From a virus, in the IMG/VR virus record IMGVR_UViG_3300045454_000060, positions 1 through 64,000 of that record: 64,000 nucleotides of DNA; one strand, written 5' to 3'. This document shows positions 13,333 to 21,582 of the stretch, piece after piece (within the stretch, counting starts at the first letter, position 1; each line of letters starts with the position of its first letter). Position numbers and translations under genes: made by a program. The notes under the pieces are model-generated. The model did not search any database. It worked only from the letters and a program-made list of their open reading frames with translations, and was not told where the DNA came from.

Positions 13333-14598
13333 ATGCCCGCGCTCGCCGCGCGTCCGGCCGTCGTCGGCCTGGCGCTCCATCCGCGTCAGAATCAGGTCTT
13401 CCAGGCGCCGCATCGCTTCAAGGTGGTGGTTGCCGGGCGGCGCTGGGGCAAGTCCAAACTCGCCCTTGCCGAGCTGCTGCGCGCCGCCAAGAAGCCGCGC
13501 CAGCTCGTCTGGTATGTCTGCCCGACCTACCGCATGGCGAAGCAGATCATGTGGGTGGATCTCATGGACACGATCCCCCGCGCCTGGATTCGCAAGTCCA
13601 ACGAGACCGCGCTCGAGGTGCTGCTGGTCAACGGCTCCAGGATCTGCCTGAAAGGTGCGGACAAGGCCGATACTCTCCGCGGCGTCGGCATTCACTACCT
13701 GGTCATGGACGAGATGCAGGACATCCGCCCCGAGGTGTGGGACGTGGTGCTGCGTCCTACGCTCGCCTCGACGCGCGGGCGTGCTCTGTTCGTCGGCACG
13801 CCGAAATCCTACAACCACTTCTACGAGCTCTATCAGCGCGGCCAGAAGGAGATCAACCAGAAGACCGGCCAGTGGAGGAGCTGGCAGTTCCCGACCATCA
13901 CCAGCCCCTTCATCCCGCTCTCCGAGATCGAGGCGGCGCGTGCCGACATGGACGAGCGCTCCTTCCGCCAGGAGTTCGAGGCGACCTTCGAGTCGATGTC
14001 CGGGCGGGTCTACTACAACTTCTCGCGCACGATGCATGTCGGGGATTACCCGTTCAACCCCAAGCTGCCGATCTGGATCGGTCAGGACTTCAACGTCGAT
14101 CCGATGTGCTCGGTCATTCTGCAGCAGCAGGTGAACGGAGAGATCTGGGCGGTGGATGAGATCTACCAGCCCAACTCCAATACCGACGAGGTGATCGACG
14201 AGATCGAGCGTCGCTACTGGCGCCACATGAAGCAGATCACGGTGTTTCCTGACCCTGCCGGCGCCAATCGCTCGACGCGCGGGCGAGGGGAGAGCGACAT
14301 GGACATCTTCCGCGAGCGCGGCATCCTGCGCCTGCGCTACCGCCGCAAGCACCCCTCGGTGACCGATCGCGTCAACGCGGTCAACCGCATGCTGCGCACC
14401 GCCGACGGCACGATCCGCCTGCGCGTGAACGGCGCCTGCCGGCATCTGATCGAGAGCCTGGAACAGACCCTCTACAAGAAGGGCTCGCCCGAGATCGACA
14501 AAAGCCAGGGGCTCGAGCACATGACCGATGCGCTCGGCTACCCGATCGAGCTGCTGTTCCCGCGCCGGCGCATCGAGCCTGTGGGCGTTTCGATCTGA
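13333..14598 (+). CDS. terL: Terminase large subunit
   Basis: 421 residues. Walker A is GRRWGKS (35-41), Walker B is YLVMDE with Asp 126 and Glu 127, and the C-terminal RNase-H-like nuclease starts at IGQDFNVDP (first Asp about 252), with a further acidic pair in the later part (VFPDPAG). The protein is the ATP-driven DNA packaging motor and headful or cos nuclease. The length is normal. It begins immediately after the small subunit gene and is followed by the portal gene under a new dyad promoter. Confidence 0.95.
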   Translation: MPALAARPAVVGLALHPRQNQVFQAPHRFKVVVAGRRWGKSKLALAELLRAAKKPRQLVWYVCPTYRMAKQIMWVDLMDTIPRAWIRKSNETALEVLLVNGSRICLKGADKADTLRGVGIHYLVMDEMQDIRPEVWDVVLRPTLASTRGRALFVGTPKSYNHFYELYQRGQKEINQKTGQWRSWQFPTITSPFIPLSEIEAARADMDERSFRQEFEATFESMSGRVYYNFSRTMHVGDYPFNPKLPIWIGQDFNVDPMCSVILQQQVNGEIWAVDEIYQPNSNTDEVIDEIERRYWRHMKQITVFPDPAGANRSTRGRGESDMDIFRERGILRLRYRRKHPSVTDRVNAVNRMLRTADGTIRLRVNGACRHLIESLEQTLYKKGSPEIDKSQGLEHMTDALGYPIELLFPRRRIEPVGVSI

Positions 14599-14600
14599 CG

Positions 14601-14629
14601 TTGCGTCTTAGTCAGCGCTGAGCTATACT
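14601..14629 (+). promoter_or_regulatory. Sigma-70-like promoter with dyad in the spacer
   Basis: TTGCGT (14601-14606), a 17-bp spacer and TATACT (14624-14629). The perfect dyad TCAGCGCTGA (14612-14621) occupies the spacer. It is the clearest example of the arrangement and drives the portal gene, whose GGAGAG follows. Confidence 0.75.
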
Positions 14630-14648
14630 TCCCCCGGAGAGACGCATC

Positions 14649-16223
14649 GTGCCCTTTACCCTCCCAACCGAGCAGAAGGAGCTGCTGGCCCTCGTGGACC
14701 GGCGGCACCCGCGCTATGCCGAGCGTCTGGCGCACTGGCTGTTCTGCCGGGCGACGCATGACGGCGGGCGCGACTGGTTCCTGACCAACATCTTCCGCTA
14801 CCTGAAGGAAGGGAACCGGGAGTTCAGGGATCGTCTGAGGCGCGCCTATCGCTTCAATCACACGCGCGAAGTCGTGCGCCTGGTGACCAAATACATCTTC
14901 AAGTCGGGTGTCATCCGCAATCTGGAGGAGACGCCGAAAGAGCTTCGGCGCTTCTGGAAGCACACCACCGTGAAGGGCGCGGGGATCGACGAGTTCATGC
15001 GGCGCGCCTCGGATCTGGCGTCGATCTACGGTCGGGTCTGGCTGGTGGTGGACAGCGACGTGCCGGCGGATGTGCTCACCCGTGCCGATGAGCAGAGCGG
15101 GCGGTCGCGTCTGTTCGCCTACACGGTCACGCCCGAGGACATGCTGGACTATGCCTGGGACGATCATGGCGAGCTGCTCTGGGCGCTCTGGCGCGTGACG
15201 TATCGCGATGACGCCGATCCCGTGCTGTCCTCCGGCGCGGTGCTGCCGCGCTACATGCTCTGGACGCGCGAGGGTTTCGCCGTGCTGCAGGAGCATGCCG
15301 GGCGCCGGCGCGAGGAGCGCCAGATCGAGGTCATCCGCGTCGGCGACAACCCGATCGGCCAGGTGCCGCTGGTGCCGCTCGACGAGCAGGAATCGGACGA
15401 TCCCTACGATGTGCCGGGGCTGATCGCCGACATCGCCTATCTCGACCGCGCGGTCGCCAACTACGTTTCGAATCTCGACGCGATCATCCAGGATCAGACC
15501 TTCTCGCAGCTCGCCATGCCTGGCCAGGGGCTGCTGCCGGGCGAGGATGCCTACAACAAGGTGCTCGAAATGGGCACCAAGCGCGTGTTCATCTACGACG
15601 GCGAGGCCTCCTCCGGGCCCGAATACATCTCCCCCGACGCCTCGCAGGCGCAGGTCATTCTCGGCACGATCAACAAGATTATCGCCGAGATCTACCACTC
15701 GGTCGGGCTCGCCGGCGAGCGCACCAAGCAGGACAACGCGGTCGGCATCGACAATTCCTCCGGCGTGGCCAAGGCCTACGACTTCGAGCGGGTGAACAGC
15801 CTGCTCGCCGGCAAGGCGGATGTGCTGGAGCGCGCCGAGGATCGCCTGCTCGCTCTGGCCGCGCTCTGGATCGGCGTCAAGCTTCCCAGGGGCGAGGACG
15901 ACGAGGTCAAGGATCTGGTCAAGTATCCCGACAGCTTTGACGTGCGCTCGCTCTACGACGAGTTCGAGATCGCCGAGAATCTGGCTCTGCTCGAGGCCCC
16001 CGACGAGGTGCGGCGCGAGCAGATGCGCACCCTGGTCGCCAAGATGTTCCCGCGCCATCCGCGCGCGAAGCTCGAGGCGATGGAGAAGGACGTGGCGGCC
16101 TGGCCGCCACGGGCGGAGATCGCCCCCGCGGGATCGCCGTTCGATCAGCCGACGCCTGGGCGCCGTCCCGTCGGGTCCCAGCCCCGCCAGGGCCAGGTCA
16201 CGGCCGACACCGACACCGAGTAA
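14649..16223 (+). CDS. Portal protein
   Basis: 524 residues from GTG 14649, preceded by GGAGAG. The position after TerL, the size and the sequence pattern (FRYLKEGNREF-DRL-RAY, a long helical C-terminal region with the AGERTKQDNAVGIDNSSG loop and ERVNSLLAGKADVLERAEDR helix) fit the dodecameric portal ring at the capsid vertex. The final 30 residues are Pro/Gly-rich and disordered. There is no fused protease domain. Confidence 0.85.
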   Translation: MPFTLPTEQKELLALVDRRHPRYAERLAHWLFCRATHDGGRDWFLTNIFRYLKEGNREFRDRLRRAYRFNHTREVVRLVTKYIFKSGVIRNLEETPKELRRFWKHTTVKGAGIDEFMRRASDLASIYGRVWLVVDSDVPADVLTRADEQSGRSRLFAYTVTPEDMLDYAWDDHGELLWALWRVTYRDDADPVLSSGAVLPRYMLWTREGFAVLQEHAGRRREERQIEVIRVGDNPIGQVPLVPLDEQESDDPYDVPGLIADIAYLDRAVANYVSNLDAIIQDQTFSQLAMPGQGLLPGEDAYNKVLEMGTKRVFIYDGEASSGPEYISPDASQAQVILGTINKIIAEIYHSVGLAGERTKQDNAVGIDNSSGVAKAYDFERVNSLLAGKADVLERAEDRLLALAALWIGVKLPRGEDDEVKDLVKYPDSFDVRSLYDEFEIAENLALLEAPDEVRREQMRTLVAKMFPRHPRAKLEAMEKDVAAWPPRAEIAPAGSPFDQPTPGRRPVGSQPRQGQVTADTDTE

Positions 16224-16245
16224 CACATCGCAGAGAGTGGACGTC

Positions 16246-17229
16246 ATGCCGAGCATCACCCCGCCGATCGCCGTTCCAGGTTCCGGCTACAAGGACAAGG
16301 TTCCGGTCGCCCTGTCGGCCGAGTTTGCGCATCGTGGCCTGCGGGGCCTGATGGCCGACATGCTGCGCTACGGCGTGCGCTTCGAGCCGGAGAATGGCAG
16401 CGGCGGCGGCGTGTCCGATGTCGGCGACAACGCCGGTGATGCCGGCGACGACGGGCAGAGCGAGACTCAGAAGAAGCCTGTCAAGCAGGCGAAGAAGCCT
16501 GTCAAGTCATCCGACAAGAGCGACGGGGGCGATGATGGCGCGAGCGATGATGCGCGCGCCGCGCTCGAGCGTCAGATTCGCGATCTGAACGAGCGTCTCG
16601 CCGGCTACGGTGACGCCACGCCCGAGGAGATCAAGGAGCTGCGCGATCTTCGCCGGCGTGCCGACGAGGAGAAGGTCAAGCGTGACAAGGAGGCGCGCGA
16701 GGCCGAGGAGCGGCGTCTGCGCGAGACCGGCGATTTTGAGACGCTGAAGCAGCGCATGGCCGAGGAGCATGAGCGCGAGGTCGAGACGATCCGCAAGCAG
16801 GCGCGCGAGCTCGAGGGTCAGGTCGAGGCGTTGACTCGTCAGGTGCAGAACATGGCGCTCAGCTCGGCCTTCTCAGGGTCGCGTTTCATCGCCGAGGAGA
16901 CCGTGCTGACCCCAGGCAAGGCGCACAAGATCTACGGCGATCACTTCGAGGTCGAGAACGGCACGGTGGTCGGCTACGACGCTCCCAAGGGGGCGGAGAA
17001 GCGCACCCGGTTGGTGGACTCGCGCGGCCGTCCGCTGCTGTTCGACGAGGCGATGAAGCGTCTCGTCGAGACCGACGGCGATCGCGATCTGGTGCTGCGC
17101 GCGAAGCAGAAGCCGGGTTCCGGCGTAGTGCCTTCGGGCAGCAAGCCGGCCGAGAAGAAGTCGGCCGAGATCAGTGGCATCGCGCGCATCAAAGCCGGTC
17201 TCGGCGCGCTGATGGGCAGCGCCGACTGA
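16246..17229 (+). CDS. Capsid scaffold protein
   Basis: 327 residues from ATG 16246; the same frame stays open upstream through the portal gene but antiparallel to good sense. The middle (about 95-205) is a long charged coiled coil (RRADEEKVKRDKEAREAEER and EEHEREVETIRKQARELEGQ), preceded by an acidic low-complexity linker. The C-terminal part is basic and ends in a helix (ISGIARIKAGLGALM) of the kind that docks on the coat protein. Its position between portal and major capsid gene is diagnostic. No protease domain is visible. Confidence 0.85.
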   Translation: MPSITPPIAVPGSGYKDKVPVALSAEFAHRGLRGLMADMLRYGVRFEPENGSGGGVSDVGDNAGDAGDDGQSETQKKPVKQAKKPVKSSDKSDGGDDGASDDARAALERQIRDLNERLAGYGDATPEEIKELRDLRRRADEEKVKRDKEAREAEERRLRETGDFETLKQRMAEEHEREVETIRKQARELEGQVEALTRQVQNMALSSAFSGSRFIAEETVLTPGKAHKIYGDHFEVENGTVVGYDAPKGAEKRTRLVDSRGRPLLFDEAMKRLVETDGDRDLVLRAKQKPGSGVVPSGSKPAEKKSAEISGIARIKAGLGALMGSAD

Positions 17230-17242
17230 TTCGGCTACCCAC

Positions 17243-17309
17243 TCAGCATTGACTGAAAAAAGATGTTGGCGCGCGCCTTCATTCGTGGCAGAATATAAGT
17301 CACTGATGA
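17243..17309 (+). promoter_or_regulatory. Dyad operator pair before the capsid gene
   Basis: TCAGCATTGA (17243-17252) and TCACTGATGA (17300-17309), with a -10-like TATAAG (17294-17299) directly before the second. The major capsid gene thus has its own promoter, as expected for the most abundant product. Confidence 0.6.
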
Positions 17310-17347
17310 GTGACGGCCTCGTGCCGATCTGAGAAAGAGGAACACCC

Positions 17348-18250
17348 ATGCCCCTGCTTCGCACCGAGGCCGAGAAGCTGTCGAACAACCATCTCGTCGC
17401 CGGCGTGATCGAGGAGATTCTCGACACCGACGAGATGTTCGCGCTGCTGCCGTTCGTCCAGGTGAACGGCAAGGCCTATGTCTACGACCGCGAGAACGCC
17501 CTCCCGGGTGCCGACTTCCTCGACCCGAACGACCCGATCAACGAGAGCGCGGCGACCTTCACCGAGGTGACGGCCAAGCTCAAGATCCTCGCGGGCGACG
17601 TGGACGTGGACAAGTTTCTCGCGCAGACCATGGGCGACACCAACGACCAGGTGGCTATTCAGGTCGCGGCCAAGGCGAAGGCGGTGGCGCGCAAGTTCTC
17701 GGCCACGCTCGCCGCGGGCGATGTGACCGTGGACGCCAAGAGCTTCGACGGCATCCCCAAGCTGGTCGCGGCCGGTCAGACCATCACCGCTGGCGCCAAC
17801 GGCGCGGCCGTGTCGCTGTCGATGATCGACGAGCTGAAGGACGCGGTGCCGCTGCGCCCGGACGCCTATGTGATGCGCAAGGGCACCTGGCGCGCGATCA
17901 AGGCGCTGCTGCGCGCCGCCGGCGGCAACACCGCCGAGACCATGATGCTCGAGAACTTCGGTCGCCCGGTGCCCGCGTTCGATGGCATCCCGGTGCTGGT
18001 GAACGACTTCCTGGTCGCCAACGAGGTGCAGGGCACGGCGCCCAACACCTGCTCGATCTATGCCGTGCGCTTCAACGAGGCCGACGGCCTGCACGGGCTC
18101 TATGGTGGGCCGAATGCCGGCATGGTGGTCGAGAACATCGGCACCGTCCAGAACAAGGACGCCAACCGCATCCGCGTGAAGTGGTATTGCGGTCTGGCGC
18201 TGAAGTCCACGCGCTCGATCGCGCGCATCAAGGGCATCACCAACATCTAG
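17348..18250 (+). CDS. Major capsid protein (HK97-fold type)
   Basis: 300 residues after AAGAGGAA. It has an N-terminal arm (LLRTEAEKLSNNHLVAGVIEEI), a helix with QTMGDTNDQVAIQVAAKAKAVAR, the FDGIPKLVAAGQTI loop, RPDAYVMRKGTWRAIKALLR, FDGIPVLVNDFL and a closing strand-rich end (RIRVKWYCGLALKS). These features are typical of HK97-fold coats of siphophages with the duplicated FDGIP motif. It has its own operators upstream and a strong terminator downstream. Confidence 0.9.
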   Translation: MPLLRTEAEKLSNNHLVAGVIEEILDTDEMFALLPFVQVNGKAYVYDRENALPGADFLDPNDPINESAATFTEVTAKLKILAGDVDVDKFLAQTMGDTNDQVAIQVAAKAKAVARKFSATLAAGDVTVDAKSFDGIPKLVAAGQTITAGANGAAVSLSMIDELKDAVPLRPDAYVMRKGTWRAIKALLRAAGGNTAETMMLENFGRPVPAFDGIPVLVNDFLVANEVQGTAPNTCSIYAVRFNEADGLHGLYGGPNAGMVVENIGTVQNKDANRIRVKWYCGLALKSTRSIARIKGITNI

Positions 18251-18260
18251 TCATCGGTGA
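18251..18260. promoter_or_regulatory. Dyad operator
   Basis: TCATCGGTGA begins directly after the capsid stop codon and lies before the terminator, so its target is unclear; it may serve the gene at 18361. Confidence 0.4.
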
Positions 18261-18312
18261 GTGCCTGACCACCCTGAAGGAAGGGCGGGGCGTGCCTTCC
18301 CCGTCTGAGTGA

Positions 18313-18343
18313 AGGGCGGGGCGCGCGCCCCGCCCTTTTTTTC
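18313..18343 (+). terminator. Strong Rho-independent terminator
   Basis: A perfect 12-bp GC palindrome arm (AGGGCGGGGCGC and its complement, 18313-18336) is followed by seven T. A partial copy of the arm occurs 40 bp upstream. It ends the capsid transcript. Confidence 0.9.
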
Positions 18344-18360
18344 GTCACTGACACGGATTG

Positions 18361-18915
18361 ATGATGTCGGATCAGACTCCCGAGAACACGCCTGAGCAGC
18401 TCGAATCCCAGAGGTCGGGTGAGGTCAATCCCTTCCGCCCGCGACGGATTCGCATCATCGAGAGCGGCTGGGAAGGATTCACCGGCGATTTCGGCGTGAC
18501 GGCCTTCGTCGCCGGCGTGTCGGTGGATCTCGTGCCCTGGATCGAGCAGCAGCGCCTCGGCGGGCTGCTGCGCATCGAGTCCGCCGAGAGCGACGAGATC
18601 GAGGCCCAGCTTGGTCCCTCCGCCGAGCTGGTGCGCGGTCGCGCGCTTGCTGCTGACGATGAGCGCGTGGCGGCCGTCAATACCGGCGTTGCTGGCGTGA
18701 ACGGTGAGATGAGGCTCGCGATCGAGCGGTTCACCCGCGAGGATCTCGAGGACATCGCCGATCGCAAGGGCATCAACGGACTCCGCGATGTCGCCAAGGC
18801 CTGGGGCGTGAAGGGTCGCTCGATCGCCGAGCTGATCCACGAGATCCTCGAGGCGCAGGAAGCGGCCAACGCAGGCGCGGTGCCGGACTCCGCAACCTCC
18901 CGCGAGGTGAACTGA
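18361..18915 (+). CDS. Virion-region protein with HeH/SAP-like C-terminus
   Basis: 184 residues; starts TTG 18358, ATG 18361 and ATG 18364 are all possible, and I use 18361. The N-terminal half is mixed. Near the C-terminus, FTREDLEDIADRKGINGLRD, then VAKAWGVKGRSIAELIHEIL, has the helix-extended loop-helix pattern of SAP/Rho-N-like DNA-binding folds. Position after the capsid gene suggests a head or connector component. The function is not established. Confidence 0.65.
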   Translation: MMSDQTPENTPEQLESQRSGEVNPFRPRRIRIIESGWEGFTGDFGVTAFVAGVSVDLVPWIEQQRLGGLLRIESAESDEIEAQLGPSAELVRGRALAADDERVAAVNTGVAGVNGEMRLAIERFTREDLEDIADRKGINGLRDVAKAWGVKGRSIAELIHEILEAQEAANAGAVPDSATSREVN

Positions 18916-18916
18916 C

Positions 18917-19669
18917 ATGAGCTCCCTGACCGACACGGCGGAGACGCTGCTGCTGCAGTGGCTGCTTACCGCCAGTGCAGTGACGCGGCCGACCGTCTGG
19001 TATGTGGGCATCGGCTCGGGCGCGACCGAGGCGGGGTTGACGGGCGAGTTCGTGGGCAACGGCTACGCGCGCAAGGCGGTGACCTTCGGCGTTGTGAACG
19101 GGCTGGCGGAGAACAATGCGGCGGTGCTGTTCGACGCTGCCACCGGGCTCTGGGGCACCGGCTCGCATTTCGGCATCTTCGACGCGCTCACCGGCGGCAC
19201 CTGTCTGCTCAAGGGGGCGATGAGCACCTCGAAGACCTACGACACCGGCGACCGTCCGGAGTTCGCGGTCGGCGACATCGACGTCTCCTTCACCAACCTG
19301 CCGACCGATGCCGCCACGCTGGTGCTGCAGTGGCTGCTCACTGCCGTCGCGGTGACGCGCCCGACCGCCTGGCATGTGGCGCTCGGCACGGGCTCGGGTG
19401 TCGCGGGTCTGACCGGCGAGCCGGTCGGCAACGGCTACGCGCGCAGAAGCACGACCTTCTCGGTGTCGGGCAATGTGGGCTCGAACCCGTCCAGCGTGCT
19501 GTTCGACACTCTCACCGGGCCGATCGGCAGCATTTCGCATGGCGGGGTGTTCACCGCCGCCACCGCCGGCACCTGCCTGTTCGCGGGCGCGCTCGGTGCC
19601 GCCAAGACGTTCGATGCCAATGACCGTCCGGAGTTCGCCGCCGGCGCCCTGTCGCTGTCGCTCGACTGA
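18917..19669 (+). CDS. Phage fibre-type protein with internal duplication
   Basis: 250 residues made of two copies of about 120. Both contain LLQWLLTA-AVTRPT-W, GLTGE-VGNGYAR, VLFD--TG, GGTCL or AGTCL and DRPEFA-G. Each resembles the single-domain phage tail-fibre/head-fibre family (Gp80-like: start SLTD-AE--LL-WLL). The duplication inside one chain is unusual. It lies 1 bp after the previous gene and before more fibre genes. It is probably a surface decoration or fibre protein. Confidence 0.7.
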   Translation: MSSLTDTAETLLLQWLLTASAVTRPTVWYVGIGSGATEAGLTGEFVGNGYARKAVTFGVVNGLAENNAAVLFDAATGLWGTGSHFGIFDALTGGTCLLKGAMSTSKTYDTGDRPEFAVGDIDVSFTNLPTDAATLVLQWLLTAVAVTRPTAWHVALGTGSGVAGLTGEPVGNGYARRSTTFSVSGNVGSNPSSVLFDTLTGPIGSISHGGVFTAATAGTCLFAGALGAAKTFDANDRPEFAAGALSLSLD

Positions 19670-19678
19670 TGTTTTTGG

Positions 19679-19688
19679 TTAGCGCTGA
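19679..19688. promoter_or_regulatory. Dyad operator
   Basis: TTAGCGCTGA followed by CT (one mismatch in the core), 22 bp before the start at 19710. Confidence 0.5.
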
Positions 19689-19709
19689 CTAATTCTGACG
19701 GAGAACGTC

Positions 19710-20216
19710 ATGGGTATTCCGATGGCATTGCGGCTGGTGCTCGAGCCGGCGAGCGGTTCCGAGTTCGAGCCTCCCAAGGCATGGCTCGAGGCCGCGCGTC
19801 ACGGCCTGGCGAGTGCCGCCGACCTGGCGGCTCTGGCCGCGCGTGTCATGCGGATCGAGGCAGACACCAATATCCGCGTGATCGTCGATCCCGACACCAA
19901 CGTGCTGAGGATCAGCGCGGTCGGCGGGGTGGCGTCTTACCGCACGGTGTCGGCTGATGCCGCGCTTGATCTCGACGACAACGGCCGCGTCGTCGAGGTG
20001 GATAGTGCTGTGCCGGTGACGCTCGCGCTGCCGACCGGCCTGCCGCGCGGCTGGGTCTGCCTGGTGCGCCAGGTCGGCGCCGGGACGGTGACGGTGCGGC
20101 GCGCCTCGGGCGTGCGCATCGCACCCGATGATGGCGATCTGGCGACGGCCGCCCCATGGCAGGAGATCGCGCTCGAGTCGCGTGGCGACGATCAGGTGAT
20201 CGGTCGCGTGGTGTGA
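19710..20216 (+). CDS. Virion structural protein with beta-sandwich C-terminus
   Basis: 168 residues after GGAGAAC. Residues about 95-168 (PVTLALPTGLPRGWVCLVRQ and GAGTVTVRRASGVRI) follow the repeated beta pattern found in phage fibre and baseplate proteins (a TLP-GL-GF-V-V-Q-GAGTVTV element). The N-terminal part is helical. It lies among fibre-like genes between capsid and tail connectors. The exact location in the virion is unknown. Confidence 0.65.
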   Translation: MGIPMALRLVLEPASGSEFEPPKAWLEAARHGLASAADLAALAARVMRIEADTNIRVIVDPDTNVLRISAVGGVASYRTVSADAALDLDDNGRVVEVDSAVPVTLALPTGLPRGWVCLVRQVGAGTVTVRRASGVRIAPDDGDLATAAPWQEIALESRGDDQVIGRVV

Positions 20217-20225
20217 CACCCTGAC

Positions 20226-21104
20226 ATGAGCTTCCGGCACGCACACGAGGCCACTGAGACCTCGAACACCACCAACCAGTTGAACGGCGCGGGCGCGCAC
20301 GTCACCGACGGCGTGGGTGTGATCGGGTCGGATCAGGCCGGCTCGGCGGTGCTGGTCAAGCGTCTGCCGCTCGGGGCTGAGCTGGAGATCGTCGAAGGGC
20401 GGCTGGGGAGGGTGCTGGAGCCCGCTTCGATCTACCGGGCGTTCCACGACTGCGATTGCTCTCTTGGCCTTCACAGCACTTTTTCCGCGGTCGCCGCCGG
20501 CACCGGTTCGGGCGTGACGGTGCCGTCCGGCTCGAGCGTGACGGCGTTGAATCGCTATGCCGGCTTGGCGCGTCTCGCCACCGGCACATCATCGACCGGC
20601 CATGCGCGCATCGTCAGCCATAGCGCAAATGGTGCCGCGTGGGTCAATGTGCGGCTTGACGACGCGCGGCGGCATATTGCCATCGCTCGCGCTGCGCCCG
20701 AGAACCTGCCGGATGGCACGAATGATTTCACGATCGCGTTCGGCTGGCGGCAGATCAACAACTATACCTCGCATGGGGTCGAGCTGGTGTGCGGTGCGGG
20801 TTTTCCGCTCACCAATCGCTGGTATCTGCGCACGCGCCGATCCGGCATTGAGACCCTGGTGGATACCGGCGTCAATGTCACCACGGTCAACACGTTCCAG
20901 CGGCTGCGGCTCGAGGTGCCGGCCGCTGGCAGTCAGGCGCTCGCTTATATCGACGACGTGCTGGTCGCGACCAGCACCAGCAATGTGCCGACCGACCAGA
21001 GCACGACCTACGGTGTCAATCTGGAGATCGTCAAGACGCTGGGGACTGCTGATCGTTTCCTGTGGTGCGACTGGATCGGCTGGCAGAGCGAGGGGGCACG
21101 CTGA
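20226..21104 (+). CDS. Tail-fibre or lectin-like structural protein
   Basis: 292 residues. The C-terminal 190 are beta-rich (TNDFTIAFGWRQINNYTSHG, RWYLRTRRSGIETLVDTGVN, QRLRLEVPAAGSQALAYIDD, VLVATSTSNVP), which fits a concanavalin A/laminin-G-like sandwich used for glycan binding. The N-terminus (residues 1-70) resembles an attachment or oligomerisation region. Its stop overlaps the next start (TGATG). Receptor or environment binding is an inference. Confidence 0.65.
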   Translation: MSFRHAHEATETSNTTNQLNGAGAHVTDGVGVIGSDQAGSAVLVKRLPLGAELEIVEGRLGRVLEPASIYRAFHDCDCSLGLHSTFSAVAAGTGSGVTVPSGSSVTALNRYAGLARLATGTSSTGHARIVSHSANGAAWVNVRLDDARRHIAIARAAPENLPDGTNDFTIAFGWRQINNYTSHGVELVCGAGFPLTNRWYLRTRRSGIETLVDTGVNVTTVNTFQRLRLEVPAAGSQALAYIDDVLVATSTSNVPTDQSTTYGVNLEIVKTLGTADRFLWCDWIGWQSEGAR

Positions 21105-21580
21105 TGCGCGTGGTGGACATCCTCGCATGGCACGACAACAGCACTGGTCCGGCGGGCGTGCCGGCTCGCTGCGTTGAGCACGACGGATCGCGCCAGCTTG
21201 GCGCGGGCGAGACGCGCCTGACAGCGGACGAGTATCGCGCGCAGCAGCCGGTCTGGGCCGCGGCCTACGAGACATGGATGGCGCAGCAGCCGCCGCAGCC
21301 GTCGATCGAGCCGGTGCCGTTCGAGGTCACCAACTTCCAGGCGCGCGCGGTGCTGCTCAACATCCCGTCGTCGTCCGGCGTTCAGGGTCGCACGCTGTTC
21401 CACGACGTGGATGACGCGATCCGCTCGCTCGGGCCGACCGCTCCCGCCTACCAGGCGTGGGAGTATGCCAACACGATCACGCGCCATGGCGCCACGGTGC
21501 AGACCATGGCCACGCAGTTCGGGTTGACCGAGGCGCAGCTCGACCAGATGTTCCGCAACGCCGCGCTGATCGAGGCGTAG
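21104..21580 (+). CDS. Hypothetical protein of the fibre cluster
   Basis: 158 residues from ATG 21104, overlapping the lectin-like gene. The C-terminal 60 residues (DVDDAIRSLGPTAPAYQAWE and ANTITRHGATVQTMATQFGL) are helical. The layout resembles small tail-fibre assembly or DUF4376-type proteins, but no motif is decisive. It ends 2 bp before the repeat protein gene. Confidence 0.55.
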   Translation: MRVVDILAWHDNSTGPAGVPARCVEHDGSRQLGAGETRLTADEYRAQQPVWAAAYETWMAQQPPQPSIEPVPFEVTNFQARAVLLNIPSSSGVQGRTLFHDVDDAIRSLGPTAPAYQAWEYANTITRHGATVQTMATQFGLTEAQLDQMFRNAALIEA

Positions 21581-21582
21581 CG

